Of a DNA stretch of 64,000 bases, positions 21,813 to 37,240 are shown in pieces; within the stretch, counting starts at the first letter, position 1; the number at the start of each line of letters is the position of its first letter. The notes beneath the pieces were generated by a model. The model searched no databases and had not been told where the DNA came from. It worked only from the letters and a program-made list of their open reading frames with translations. This stretch comes from Ulva prolifera (Eukaryota; Chlorophyta; Ulvophyceae; Ulvales; Ulvaceae): assembly GCA_023078555.1 (NCBI GenBank), contig CM041202.1, forward strand, positions 186,001 through 250,000. Reading direction: 5' to 3'. The position numbers and the translations under genes are program-made.

Positions 21813-24595
21813 GGCTGCATGTATGGGTATCATGCGTGATTTGTGTGTGTGGAGTGCAAGGGCGCACATGCATGGGTGGCTTGAGGGATCATGGGTGACC
21901 AGGGTATTTCACCAAAGGGAACATTGACAGATGTAACTGTCGGGCTGCATGGCTGACATTCACCATGCCGTAAATTAAGAGTTAAACTGGAATTAATTGT
22001 GGAGGAAACCAGATTAGCAGGACAAGGCGTTCACGCTCAGCTTCACCCCTACCCCCCACCCCGATCCAGGAACCCTACGAGGCTGTACTGGGCAGGCCCG
22101 CTTTGCTCTTATTCCCAGCGTCTGTGGGCAGCAGAGGAGCAGAGCTGACGTAGCAGCAGTGGAGCAGGGCGCACACAGCACACAGCACACAGCACACAGC
22201 ACACATCAGAATCCGGCAGTCATGCAGGCAGTTTCGGCCAGGCGGCATGAGCAGGTGTTCAGGCTGGGGAAGGGGTGGACACATGGGTGCCCATGCATGC
22301 AGAGTCAGCTGTGAAGCTCAGTCAGCTGTGAAGCTGCTCAGCTGAGCCTGGCGTGGCTACATGTGGGCTCAGCCTGTCACCTTATGGCTGAGCATGTCAC
22401 TCACAGACTGACCTCCCTAGCATTGCCGGATGTTCAGATGATTAGGTTATTGGCAAGCATGAGGGGAGGTCTGTTCAGATGATTAGGTCATTGGCAAGCA
22501 TGAGGGGAGGTCTGTGCGGCCCGCAGTTGACCTGCAGGTGCACACAGCCCACAGCCATCCCTGTCCAGCCTCGCACCATTCAGAATGCATAGTTTTGCAC
22601 ACTACTTCCCGAAAACCTGGCCAACGTACATGACAGATCAAAACAGCCAGTTGTGGTCTGCAGACCCAGAGCGAAAGAGACTGCAAAGCGCTTGCCCATC
22701 GGCCTCGAAGGTCACCACAAGGGAAACAGACTGGCACACCACAGCAGGCACAGCAGGCACAGCAGGCAGCCTGTGCAGCAACGGCTCGGGTTAGCAAGCG
22801 ACGTGGCACTCAGGGCGGCAGTGAGCTGTGGTCATGCTGCTCAGCATTGAACGTTCAGGTGGAGCACACGTCTGTTGCTGCGGCGTTGCAGGCTAGTCCG
22901 GGCGGCATGCCTTGGCGGAGGCAGGCGCCATCTGACACACCCCGGGCGTGCCACCGCTGCCGCCCCAGCAGCCTCTGCATTTTGTAGAGGATCGATGGGC
23001 ACACGAGGCGACCGCCACAGGCGACACTGCCTCGTTGCAGCAGCGCTGCTGTAGACGATGGCCATTATGGCAGCCAACGGGCCGATGGTGCAGATGAGCT
23101 GGCCTAGCATCTCGGACTGAGGAGGTGGTTGCACGCCTGGCGGCAGGGCAGACCAGAGGCTAGGCAAAGCAACAGCTAGGCTTTGAAGGAATTGATGGCA
23201 GGCAAGGTGCAGCGGACAGGTTAGGGTGTTGCTCAAGGATGGTACACCCAGTGAGCTCGTACGTCGGTGTACCTCTGATGAATTGTCGTATCTTTGCAAG
23301 GACTGAGATACAAAAATGTGACTGCTTGCTTTGGGGCAATGAGTTTAATGAGGTCTGGAACAGGCCTGTGCTTCCAGATGGCAGACGACGCCAATCACTT
23401 AGAGTGGGCTGACACCGCATGCATTTGGGGGTTTCCTGCGTTCATGGCGCTGATTGCACTGTCTGCTGGATCAGCGGAGTTGACAGGTCGTCGGTGAATG
23501 CTTGACAATGAGTGGGGGCATGGTGAGACCCGTCGGCGTGCCCGAAGCAGGTGTGGTTCGACCAGCGCCGTCAGGTATACGTAAGCAGCCTCATCCAGGG
23601 GATATCTTGGCGATTCTCATCACTGCTAATCATGGAACCAACAGCGACGGCGGAAGCCACCGGTAACCGGTCACACCGCGTGCGTTTCCCAGGGCCAGTC
23701 CCATGCGCTGCACCAGCAACATGCGAGTATGTTGTCATGAATATGATTTAAACCAATACGTATTATTTTATTGACCAGGATATAGCGGTGGAACTGCATT
23801 GACATCGGCAGGGATCGCGGAGAGTGCTTGGTCCGGGTAAGCAGGCCAGCAGCTGGGCGAAAATCACGTGCAGCTGCGTGTAAGGCTGCAGAGTGATCTT
23901 TAGCGCCGCTTCCAAGGGCTGGGTGCCATGCAACTGGCCACGAGCTCTGGCAGAGTGCAGTCCAGTGCTGACTGCGCACCGTCGCCACTCATGACCTTGT
24001 CCATGGTCAATCTGGGCACGGCAGTCGACACAAGCAGCCCTGAACCCACACTTACGCGATGAACATGCAATTTTGGCAATATGGTAGGCCTGCACTTGCG
24101 CCCGTTCCCAGCAACTGCTACAACAGCTGTGAACTGGGAACACGGAGCACCGCTGGTTGCAGTGCGCTATGCTTCTCGGTGTCCCGCCTACAGGTACATT
24201 GGTCCCTAGATCTATACCAAGGCGCTGAATCCGGCCACTGCAGGAACGAGTGATGGCCTGCAGCTGCCACATGAGCATGGCTATCTCGTGTACACGAGCA
24301 GCTGCTGCTGGTATCACTCTACATGCTTACTCTGCATTGGGCCATTCTGATTGCGCCACCTGGCTATGCATTGTGCATGCGAATCCATTCCGCCATGATC
24401 ACCATGCGGACATGCTGCACCAAGGCACAGCGCGCCACGAGCTTGGTGGACTGCGCGCGTCACAAGCTTCAGCTGCAGCTAGCTCGCCCGCGCTGCCGCG
24501 GCATGCCATTTAGCTCACGTTGCAGGATTTCAAGCTTCACGTCTACTGCGGATTACAGCCCATCAATGTGCACATCCGTTCTTAACCGCTGAGAG
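21813..24595. other. gene-poor region; one weak minus-strand exon candidate
   Basis: The CAGCACA run at 22172-22204 and a near-duplicate of about 40 bp at 22436-22515 (TTCAGATGATTAGGT...) are visible. A minus-strand frame at 23299-22841 contains one hydrophobic span (LICTIGPLAAIMAIVYSSAA) and ends in an Arg-rich tail. It could be the last exon of a membrane protein, but no family is recognisable and no upstream exon was found. Confidence 0.35.
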
Positions 24596-26113
24596 TTGCC
24601 AATATCAGGAGCTCGCCATATCGGTACGCGTAGCAACTTTGACGCGGATCACTGGCTGTACGTATACGTACCAGCAAGCAGGACTTCATGCCGCGAACCA
24701 TACATGGTGCAAGCGTACAAGGATGCATCTGCGTGGCACTTCCAGCCACTTCGCCGGCCGAAGAGGTGCTTGTCTCTATTTGCTTTGAACAGACCCGGCA
24801 CACGTACCCCACACGAAACAATCATGACATGTGCTCATCCATGTCATTCGACAGCGTGCTGCGGTTCCGTGTACACCACAGTGGCATGGACCTCTGCGAG
24901 CGCACTGCGTGCGCACTGGCATTGTACTGCAGTAACGTCTTACTGGAGTACAATGCGCATACCTTCGTGGCGCTCCGGCGCTGGATCACGTCACAATCTA
25001 ATGGTTTGAATGACGTGGATATTCTCAGTTGTGGAGAGTTAATCGTGCAGCACTGCATGTCTCGAGATGGCCGTGCCTTGACGCCCGGTTGTGTGGACGG
25101 TGATGAGCGATATGGCCGTCTTGGGCGCTTCCCAACACTCACACATTGTTCGCTGTGAACTGCAAGGTTTGTTTATACACAAGTGGGCTTCCGTCGCAGC
25201 CCACGTTTCGCGCATCCTCGCATGTACGACTACTAGCCGATCCCACACGGTGGCATACACCAAGCGCGCAGCTCATTGAACAAGTTTCCACGAGACTTCA
25301 TGATCAGGTGTGCCGTTGGTGGATGTAGCCCTTCGGCCGCCTGCGATGCGCCACGGCGCAGCATGCGCAATGTCGGGATGATCGGGAGGACCCACGGAAG
25401 CGTAGCTGCTCGGGACGACCAGTCCACGTTGAAAGCTACAATACTGGATCTCAAGGAGTCAAGCGACTTCGTCGCAGTCACGTGAAGAAGATGTCTCGAT
25501 GATGTCAGTGAACGTCGACAGCGTCGAGCTCCATGCAGCGCCCGACACAGGGCGGGCGTTCATGAACATGCAGGAAGACAACTCACGATGACATTGAAGT
25601 GCGATTCCTCATAGCGACAAGGAATGCGTGGGCCGGCCTGTCATATCTCGTCGGCCGCTTCTCGTGTCCTCACGCAAACCATCATTCGTGCAGTTAAAGG
25701 CAAGCCGCGTTCCAGCGATCCCAACTGCTGGCACCAAAGTAGCCTGGCCTTCCAGCCAGAGCTCTACGTGCTCAACCGCCGACATCTAATTCCGTATTGC
25801 GCAGACAGTTTGGAGATTCACACCTTCTCTGCTCCGGCGGGTGGCAAACAGCACTCTCGCTGCGCTCGAACTGAAGCTTGGCTGCTCATGCGGATCGACA
25901 CACGGATATTTCGTCAGCAAACACGCGCGCCAGTTTGAAAGGTCAATTGTCTTGTGTGAGCAAGCCAAACCACGGATGGGGCCAATGCAAGCGGCCGAAA
26001 AAGTCGATCGTTGTCTTTGGTGTCGAGTGCGGCAGCTGCGCATTACTTCAAGCGCAGGCGTCGTGAGTCTCGTGACGCCAGGTCCGCTGTGCACGTGGCT
26101 GAGATGTACGTAA
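24596..26113 (+). other. candidate multi-exon coding region of unknown function
   Basis: Several overlapping plus-strand frames look protein-like and are bounded by AG and GT. Examples are 24688-25158 (with DMCSSMSFDSVLRFRVHHSG), a block near 25230-25310 ending LIEQVSTRLHDQ before GTGTGC, a block near 25590-25670 reading DIEVRFLIATRNAWAGLSYL, and 25841-26060 (KHARQFERSIVLCEQAKPRM). I could not close phases over the set or recognise a family. It may be a lineage-specific gene or a chance run of open frames. Confidence 0.3.
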
Positions 26114-26189
26114 CCGAGTGTGGACGCCGCTTACGGTTGCGCAACTGCAGTTGCCTTGGGAATCCGCATACACCCGGACTACTTGAATG

Positions 26190-26700
26190 TTACAAAAGAG
26201 TGAACGGAAGAAGACAAACACCGAAACCGAATCTCATCCGAATCAACAGCGACACACACATACACACACAAGCACACGCGCGGGCCGGCGGGACTGCGAG
26301 GCGGTGGGCCGGGCTGGCAGGGTGCGCTGTGGGTCTGGGGGTGGGGTGGCCCCATGGGGTGTGCAATCGGGGCTGGGAAGGCCCCCGGCAGTCGAGCGGC
26401 CCGGACAGGCAGCTGTAGGCGGCGGTGTGTTGCGCGCGGCCCTGTCGTGAGGCGACAGCGTTGGATGCGTTGTGGTTGTGTGTTGGGGCGTTTTGTGTTT
26501 TGGGCGTTGTGTTTGGGTTTGTTTGTGTGTGCGTGCGGGGGTGAGTACTTGGCGGTCTGCGGATCTGTGTCGGTTGCTGAGAACGTGGTGTGTTTTGTGT
26601 GTGCTGCGTGCATGGGTATCTGGGTGTGTGCTTGATCTGCTTGCTTCTTTCGCAGTGCGGCCCGCCTTGCCACTTTTATCCTTGTAACACACAATCACAC
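26190..26700 (+). repeat. dispersed repeat copy (AAGAGTGAACGG family with diverged retroposon body)
   Basis: The left part, AAGAGTGAACGGAAGAAGAC followed by AAACACCGAAACCGAAT, recurs at 37888-37922 (minus), 39027-39075, 39515-39565 and 40440-40482 (minus). The right part ends CTTGTAACACACA and resembles the 29238-29443 retroposon, though more diverged. Confidence 0.6.
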
Positions 26701-27065
26701 TACAACCACGCCCTACTTGAATGCGATGCTGGATGCGCGATTGCGCGTTCGTGTGCATCGGGCCGCAGAGAGATAATTATTGTTCTCAAGGCAAACGGCT
26801 TCAGACCATGGCGGATCGTTTTAGAATTCTATCCCTAGGGATAGGCCTTAAGGGGTAACGGCGAGGACTCGGAGGCAGCCAAGCCTATGAGTAGCCCGAG
26901 GCGTGTGCCACAGGGACAAAGGCGGCGAGGCGGGCGGCACCGCGACATTAACGAGCATGTCCTATCGCAATAAAATGGTCGCCAAGCCGGCACAGCGCAC
27001 GCACGCGACAGCCAGCACAAGCAGAGCGAAAGTGCCAACAGGGCCCCGCACAGACAACAGCCCAA

Positions 27066-27087
27066 CCCCCCCCCCCCCCCCCCCCCC
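27066..27087 (+). repeat. poly-C tract
   Basis: Twenty-two consecutive C residues in a gene-poor region. Confidence 0.95.
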
Positions 27088-27163
27088 AAAGCGACCCGAT
27101 CTCCCTTCTCCCGCAGACCTTTGTATCCGCGCGCGGTTGCTTGTCCGGCTGCCGCGCGCTGGC

Positions 27164-27198
27164 ATGATGGCATGATGGCATGATGGCATGATGGCAGC
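27164..27198 (+). repeat. CATGATGG microsatellite
   Basis: About four perfect direct copies of an eight-base unit (CATGATGG). Confidence 0.85.
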
Positions 27199-27455
27199 CG
27201 TGTCCGCCGTGCACATGCGCTGGGGCGCCCAGGCGCGCCGCCACCGTGACGTGTGCTACGGGCGTGGGCACATGCATGCTTCAGGCTGGCGCCAGCCTGG
27301 CCCCCTGTAAGATCATCGATGATGGAGCTGCTGCGTTTCTACACGGCCCTGCACAGCACACAGCACACAGCACAGCACGGGACAGCGCGCAGCATGTACT
27401 CTGGCACATCCTGAGATGCGCATGGCACAGTAAACACTGCTGGCAGTATGGGAAG

Positions 27456-27520
27456 ACTCAGATCGGATCGTGTTGGATCGGATCGGATTGAATCAGATCG
27501 GATCGGACGGGACCGGATCT
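27456..27520 (+). repeat. GGATC-type microsatellite
   Basis: Interrupted runs of GGATCGGATC-like pentamers. Confidence 0.75.
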
Positions 27521-27548
27521 TCGGCATGCATGTGGCGGCATAGGCATC

Positions 27549-27591
27549 ATATGTACATATGATGTACATATGCTGTATGCGCATACAGCAT
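27549..27591. repeat. two adjacent palindromes (potential cruciform)
   Basis: CATATGTACATATG is followed by a perfect 22-bp palindrome at 27570-27591 with half-site ATGCTGTATGC. The second palindrome ends 16 bp before the relic GMC exon at 27607. Confidence 0.85.
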
Positions 27592-27606
27592 GATTCAGGG
27601 CCGCAC

Positions 27607-27789
27607 CTGGGCGGCCTGGCCGACGGGGAAGTCCTGCACGAGGGGCACGCCGAGGCGACGCAGGAGGGCGGCGGGGCCGATGCCGGAGAGCTGCAGCAGC
27701 TTGGGGGAGCCGTACGGGCCCGCGCTGCTCACCACCCCCGCCGCGCGTGCATGCGCCGCGCCTGCCGCCCCTCCGGCTCGTCCGTCTTC
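27607..27789 (-). pseudogene. orphan copy of GMC oxidoreductase exon 3
   Basis: The segment matches exon 3 of the two intact GMC genes (20309-20492 and 35500-35683) over its whole length and keeps both the AG acceptor and GT donor edges. It encodes [20 protein letters not shown]. It is 183 bp instead of 184 because a C run has one base fewer (five against six), so it is frameshifted. Similarity stops at about the exon edges, and no other GMC exon lies nearby. Confidence 0.88.
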
Positions 27790-27799
27790 CTGTACTAAC

Positions 27800-29230
27800 T
27801 GAGGTAGAAAGTTCACTGGTTGATGCTGTATTACATGAACATCACGGACCGGCATAACATGTTTCGGCCTTGCCAAAGGGCCTCATCAGACGTCTTCCTG
27901 CACACGCATGTTCGCTCAGCTCCATGAATGACAGGACAGTACTACAGGACAGTATCGAGAGGTTCACAGCGGCCATGGAGCTTCCGGCCAACAATCTATG
28001 CCAATTAATTGGTCAACCTAACTGAGAAGCCGCTATCAATTCAAGGCATGCCACAATTGAATTACAGTGTACACAGCTACTTCAAGGAGTTCCATGTTCT
28101 GGACTTGTACCGTTGCCAAGAGGCACATATATATATTCAGCTGTGCCTACTTAGGGTCAATAGGCACAGCTATAGCCCCTAGTTCGCTATTCAATTCCGC
28201 TGACACGATGCCTACTTAGGGTCAATGCCTGCATAAGTCGAAGCTGGAGAAGGCTCCATTTATGCCAGTTGAATTTTCTGAGCTGTCGTGTTTCAGATTC
28301 CATGGACACGACAGCATGCACTGCAGCAGCGGTCAGCACATGCACAAACCGGCACTTCATGCACAATGCCATATAAACATATCAAAACATGAGAGAGGGG
28401 CCTGACCCAGCCATGCACAGCGCATATGGAGCAGTTTTGTGGCAATGCATGGGCTACGATGCCCTAGCAGGCGAGCAAATCAAGTAAATGAAAGACGTGA
28501 CGAACGGCATAGTGAAATAGAGGGTGTCTCAGGTGGCCGACAGAATGCTCGCACGCTGTAAATGGTGGAGTACAGGCTCTTGCACAGCCGAGTGACCGGC
28601 CTAGTGATAAAGGCACTCGAGCAACCTGTGGCATACCGCACTCAATTCCGACTGCAACAGCTATCTGCAAACTATATTTATAGACTTTACGCCGTGCTGG
28701 CGGGGGCGGCGAGGCGTGCACGCCAGCGACGCTACGTTGCAGGTACGGAGACGTGTACCGGCGAGCTCGAGTCAGGTGATGTCTTGGTGTGTCAGCTACA
28801 TGTCCCCAAAGAATCAAGGCCATAACTGTTGCAGTGAACCTAGAGGTGCAGCCACAGTGTGCTCCTGTCATGGGGGGTGGGGGCTGCAGAGTCAGCCACA
28901 CGACCACCACAGCAAAAAAGCTGAATAGTGCGATCACCAGCTCCACTCCGGAATTGCTCAGACAGCATGCACATTTGGTTATCAAGGACGTGAACTGGGT
29001 GATCTGTATTGAATTCTGCGTAGCGGTTTCAGTGACGCGCAGTGTTTTCGAAATTTGAAAGTACCCATTTCTGTGAAAGCTGACCGGCAGTATTAGCGTA
29101 AGCAGTGCATCACTGCAGGGCACGCAATGCATGTACGCGCGCTAGACTCCGTGCCATGAGAAGCATATGCATGCCCAGATGTGCATGTCGTCAGCTGCCA
29201 CATGCATTGTCACGATGTACTACAATGCGA
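27800..29230. other. no supported gene
   Basis: The segment contains a direct repeat of GCCTACTTAGGGTCAAT (about 28148 and 28210). A 222-codon minus-strand frame (28464-29132) has one hydrophobic span (VELVIALFSFFAVVVVWLTL) but no recognisable family or splice chain. Confidence 0.45.
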
Positions 29231-29237
29231 GCTACTC

Positions 29238-29443
29238 GCACACACACCGGCGGTGTGACACCGCTCACTTGTGTGGCCGTGTCGCTGTGTCCGGCGCGGG
29301 TGCTGCCGTTGCGTGGGTGTTTTGGTGTGCGCTTCGTGTGGCTTGCTGCGTGGTGTGCGTTTCCCCTGCTTTTTGCTTGCGGTGCTACCTGCCTCGCTTG
29401 CTTTGTCCTTGTAACACACACAGGCGGTGTGACACCGCTCAAG
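29238..29443 (+). mobile_element. short retroposon-like insertion with about 26-bp direct repeats
   Basis: Two near-identical copies of a sequence containing GGCGGTGTGACACCGCTCA (29248-29268 and 29424-29443) bracket about 150 bp ending TTTGTCCTTGTAACACAC. Related bodies occur in inverted orientation at 39180-39350 and, more diverged, at 26480-26700. Long flanking direct repeats on a short non-coding body fit a SINE-like or processed insertion; no pol III boxes were identified. Confidence 0.55.
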
Positions 29444-32400
29444 CGGTTTTCCGATCCTACGACGACGTGGCACTAGCTGGAGCTGTTTAGTACATGTAAA
29501 CTGCGCCGGATCGCAGAAGTCTGAACAACTTTCTTACCAGAATCATCTGAATCAAATCAACGGTTGTGGAGGGACGCGATCTCGTATGTACGTGTGGCAG
29601 TGCTTGGCGCTGCGTTAGAGTTGGATCATCGACGAGCAGAAGATTGCGTCTACGCGTTCATACGTAACATTTGCACGATATTTGTGTTTCTTCAACTTTG
29701 TTTAGCACATTATGATGCACAGATCTCGTCGCGCCGAGCTCGAGGACTCCGGTGCAAGCATGCTCTCCGCCCCAGCGGACTGAATGCTCAGATTCAGAAT
29801 CTCTAGAGTGTGCCAGAGTATGGCTTGGGAACTGGAGACGCATGCCTGGCCGTGTGGTCAGTACAGATTGGGCCACACTGCAGGTGTCGGTGTCGCTGGG
29901 ACATGGACAGGTGCGAGGCAGCACAGCCAGAACCCACATATCCAATACGTGAGAGAATATACTATGCACTGAATAGATCAGATGTTTCTAGGCTTGTAGG
30001 TGTGGAGGCTCTGTCGGAGCCTGCTTACGCGGGCGTGCCCGCTGCGCTGCTCCGCGACGGGAGCTGCTTGTGAATGGCCATCCTGTATGGGTTCGTTTGT
30101 TTTTTTTTAAGCAAACAGCTTCCGTGAATCCTTCCGAGTGGTGTATCTCTGTGAACCATGGTCTGCTACGTCAGCAGCACATGCTGCCTACGAGGGCTCT
30201 GGAGAGTGGTGGTGGAATTTGCTTGGCTGCTCGAAATCCCAAAGGGTTGCCTGGAGACAGCCCGGGCTGATCGCGACCGTTGACTATGGCTTGGGATGTC
30301 CGTGTCCAGCATGGGGCCGTGGTGGTATTGCACAAATGTTGACCAATTGGCAGCTGCATCAGGCTGGTCTGACCAACCGGTACATGACGACGGTCCAGCC
30401 AGTCTTGTCGACCTCGCACCGAAAGCAGCGTCCTCGATATTATCTTTAATACCGATTGTGATGGCTTCCAAGGCTGTTTGACGGGGCTGGGTGTGCACAT
30501 GGCCTGACCGCTGCCACAACATACTACGTAGTACAGTACATTGATGCAGAACCAGAAACATCAGGCACAATAAGCCTTCTGTTCAGCGTCCTGTCTGTGG
30601 GATGGTCCCACAGGCATCAGGTGTCGAGTCTGCTGATACCCACGTCGATGGCTGAGCTGATTGGCGGAATGCCATTCCGTCTGGTACGTGCACACACATG
30701 GATGAGCCTCTCTGTCTTTGCCCTTGTGAGTCACAAGTTGTGACACATGTGTCTGGTACAAATCTCCACCAGGAGAGGCAGCAGTATTGGGTCATCGGGC
30801 CCGATCACCTGGAACATTTCCGCATATTCACATCTAATTTCGGGGTGGCAACCCGGAAATGCTGCAAAGCGACCCACGCAAGCCATGGTGCACCGCCACC
30901 ACTCCACACACAACACCCCTCACACACCCCACGCCAAGCCACCGAACTTGCGGCGAGGCACCAACACCAACCATCTCCTGCGCCACTGCGCGGCACACCA
31001 GATAACTGTCGGGTGGCCATACTAGCAGCCCCCTCACCCAAGCCCCCACCCCCTGTACCCGCCACGATGCAGAGCCGCTCCCGAGCGGTATGTATGTGTG
31101 GCCCCGGGGTCAATGCCATGTAGCTCCCCGGCATAGCGTGTAAGGACATTCAGTGCATGTCACATGCCACGGTTTCGAACCTCGATCTTCGATGTCCCGT
31201 GCATGCGAAATTGACTTTGAGTGAAGATTGGGCCGTGGATACTCCCACCGGCGACAGCTCCCGCACCCAGCGTCTTGGATACCCACACGGTGATCGTGAA
31301 GAAGATGGCCACGCATGTTCACATGAGTACTAGTACTGCCGGCAAACGAGGTCTGGGAATCGGCTGTTGTGGGCAGACTCCGAGGTCTCGTTTGCCAGCA
31401 AAACGCCGTGGCGTGCGCAGCTCCACGCCGCAGGGTGCGCTCCGGCCAGATCCCCTCCCTCCATGGCCAGCGCACAGCTGCTGCACCCTCGCACGGCTGC
31501 TGCAGCACTGGCACAGCTGCTGCAGCACTGCAGTGCTGCATGGCACCGGGTGCCACCGGGTGCCAGTGGCTGACTGCATGCATGAGCTGCACAGCTGCAT
31601 CAGGCGGTGGGACGAGGTACTAAAGTTGTAATTCCACAGTATGGGGACAGAAAATGAATCATAGATGTGCAAACAGCATGCACAACGCATGTGCAGCGTG
31701 CATGTATGAGGTGTGTTTGTGTGCGTGGCATGGCGACGCCCTGCAGAGATGCTGAGTAGAGGATAGCCGGAGCGGAGGGCATGTGAAAACCGGCAGATTT
31801 GTGCTGATCTCGTAGACTCTTTGCATGGGTCGTGAGGTGCAGGGCTGGCTGAGCTGTGCATGACTGTTGCCCTGGTAGCAGACACCAGCGGCATGTCTAT
31901 AGTGTGCCGCTGATCAAAACCGTTAATTCCATGACATGCGAGAGGTAATTTCGTGTCTGTAGCGGATTTCAGAGGGGCAGCGGCCGCGGGCGTGGCACGC
32001 TCTGCAACGCTGGTACGTCAGCAAGTACCGGCGAGAGTTTGACAGCTACAACATCATACAACTGCCTGCCGATCATGACAACTGTGATGTGATTTGCAGG
32101 TGTGCTGGTGATTGGAGGTCAGCCACTGTCTGCCGAGGCATGGCTAGGCGTGGGCGGGCAGCTAGGCGCACAGCATCCCGGGCAAAAGTTATTTCAGGTA
32201 TGATCCACAAAACTTTCAGCTCTGTTAGCGGAGCATGTGGTAGATGAGGCATGTCTTTGTGACTCAGGGCATTCAGGTTTGTCTGGGTGGAGGTCATCCT
32301 CACGAAATGTAGTCGATTCTGTTAATAAAATTATAACTTTGGTACCTGGCTCCACCGCAGGGTGGTGTAGTGGGATCCATGCATGGAGTACACATGTGCA

Positions 32401-32504
32401 GCTCAGCCTTTGCATGCCAGGCCACTTATGTATCGGTGTTTTTACAAAGGGTAGAGGCCAGGAATGTAATCGGTTCTCGGAATCCACTCTGTGTGCAAAC
32501 CCAC
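29444..32504. other. no supported gene
   Basis: Open frames are short and motif-free. The frame at 29810-30073 (with NRSDVSRLVGVEALSEPAYA) is the most protein-like but stands alone. Confidence 0.45.
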
Positions 32505-32708
32505 TTACACATTCATGGCACTAGGCCGGCCCCAAGCTCGCACCACAGCCCCACCGGCAATACCTACCAAAGGTTGAGGCCTCATACGGAGCACATGAGC
32601 AAATAGTTCCCTTTGCACAACGCCACGCTCAACGCGCAAAGCATTCGTCACAAATAAACCATGGTCCACCACACCATACCGAGACGCCACCTCAGCCAGC
32701 TGATTCAA
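32505..32708 (-). pseudogene. remnant of a repeated coding element, copy 1
   Basis: The minus strand reads LNQLAEVASRYGVVDHGLFV followed by TNALRVERGVVQ. A related fragment (LKRLAEVASRCGKVNRALFV) occurs at 39640-39836 on the same strand. The DNA to its left (CATGGCACTAGGCCGG) is also shared, near 39414. I do not recognise the protein family; it looks like a piece of a mobile element ORF. Confidence 0.6.
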
Positions 32709-33071
32709 ATGTGCCGTAGCCCCGACCTACCAAGCGTCAATCGACGCATTAGACGTCTCATGCGAAAATGGCACAAAAACATATGCACCAGCGTCGTACG
32801 CACACTATGCATTGCGTTTCTGCACATCCCGCGGCGCGATCCGCCGCAGCAGACCCTGCCTCCCGAGCCGCGGCGCTGCAATAGGCACCAGCACAGGGGT
32901 TCACAATCGGCACATCCCTATGCACAAAGGGTCATCAGGCGGCACAAACACGATGTCCCCCACCTTCTCCCAGGCCAACGCCGTGAGCAAATCCTGCAGC
33001 CCCTCCTCTTGCGTGGCAGTGGCCCCGCACCCCAGTCCCTGCAGCACCCTAGCCATGGCCACCTCACGCAG

Positions 33072-33095
33072 CCCCCTCCCCCCCCCCCCCCCCCC

Positions 33096-33125
<30 letters not shown>
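33072..33125 (+). repeat. long poly-C tract
   Basis: About 54 bases of C interrupted by one T and one G. It creates long proline or glycine frames that are not genes. Confidence 0.95.
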
Positions 33126-33126
<1 letters not shown>

Positions 33127-33488
33127 CGCAGGCGCCTCCACACGGACACTCGCCGAGCTGCTGCGGCAGCGGCGGCTGCAGCACCCACCGGCTCCGGCCG
33201 GTGGCGGCGGCGGGGCTGCAGGCGACGGCCCCGCGGGCGACGTTGCCGTGTGCGAAGGGCCTAGGGCCGCAACTTGGGAGGCATGCAGCGGTGGGTCAGG
33301 GGGAGACGGGCCCGGCAGGGGCAGCACGCGCTGCCGGGGGTGTCCGCACGCCGTGCGCGGACGGATCCCGGTGTGAACGGGATGCGCGTGGATGCCACAC
33401 ATCCGTGGGAATCGATCTGGCGCCATTATCTTTCATCGGTATTGTGGCGCAATGTCCGGATCTAGGTCCCCGACATGAGCTGGCAATT

Positions 33489-33525
33489 CATCGCGATATC
33501 ATCGCGATATCATCGCGATATCGCG
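33489..33525 (+). repeat. ATCGCGATATC tandem palindromic repeat
   Basis: Three and a half copies of an 11-bp unit in which ATCGCGAT and GATATC are each palindromic. Confidence 0.9.
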
Positions 33526-34429
33526 TGGTCGAGATCATGTGGCTGTATGAATGTGCCACATGCACAGAACGAGGCGATGGCATTGGGAGGGGCCGGAGGA
33601 CTGCCCTCGTGATTACTGAGGCAAGTCTAGTACTCCACGGCGGTCCTGAACATGTGCTGTGAGAGCAGCAGGGTGCTCAAATACGTGGTGGCTACCGGTG
33701 GCCCCGCAGGCACAGGAGTGCAGCCGTGCAAATTGCAAGTTGCATTTACCCTTGGTTGTGGCGATATAGGTTGGTTGTGGCGATATAGGTGTATGTGTTG
33801 ATGAATACAGCAACCAAGACACCCGGAATGCAGGTGAGATCTGTCATGGCATAGGCTGTAGCTACCGTCATTTCAAGCACAGGTCAACACGTGGGGATGC
33901 ACCGCCCGACCCAGCTGTAGAGAGAGCTACAGAGCTCGTGATGATGACGTTTCTTTCCGCATTGCAGAGCTACCGACTTGTACGCAAACCTTGCGCTATG
34001 TGGCAGCCCAGGTGTACTGCGGCCATATCACCGGATTCACGCTGCATTCGCTTCGGCCCATTCACTCTCCCGTAAGATCCGCTGCGACGTGTAACTTCAG
34101 CACACAATTGCAAGTGCTACAGGCGCCTCATGAGGCTTCATTCAAGCTGCAGCACACGTACATCGCTATCTCAGCACAAGTTCACTGCTGCACAAAGGCA
34201 GCGCCTTTCGGCAGCTCGCCGGCGAAGGGTGCAGGCATGTGCGCCTCAGCGTCCGCACAGGTCTCCGCACGGAAGGCTGGTGTTGCCGCATCTCCGAGCC
34301 GCCACAACTCAGGCTGCTGTGGCGGCAGTGCTTCGCCATACACTATAGTGTATAAACAGTACTCCATACACAGCGCACCCACCAGCCCGCCTACTAGTAG
34401 TACGCGGCTCCCGCGTAGCCCGTGGACTT

Positions 34430-37240
<2,811 letters not shown>

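Noticed and set aside
32661-33662. 333-codon plus-strand open frame
   Set aside because: Its length comes from the poly-C tract (proline run) and it overlaps the remnant on the other strand; no motif or start context.
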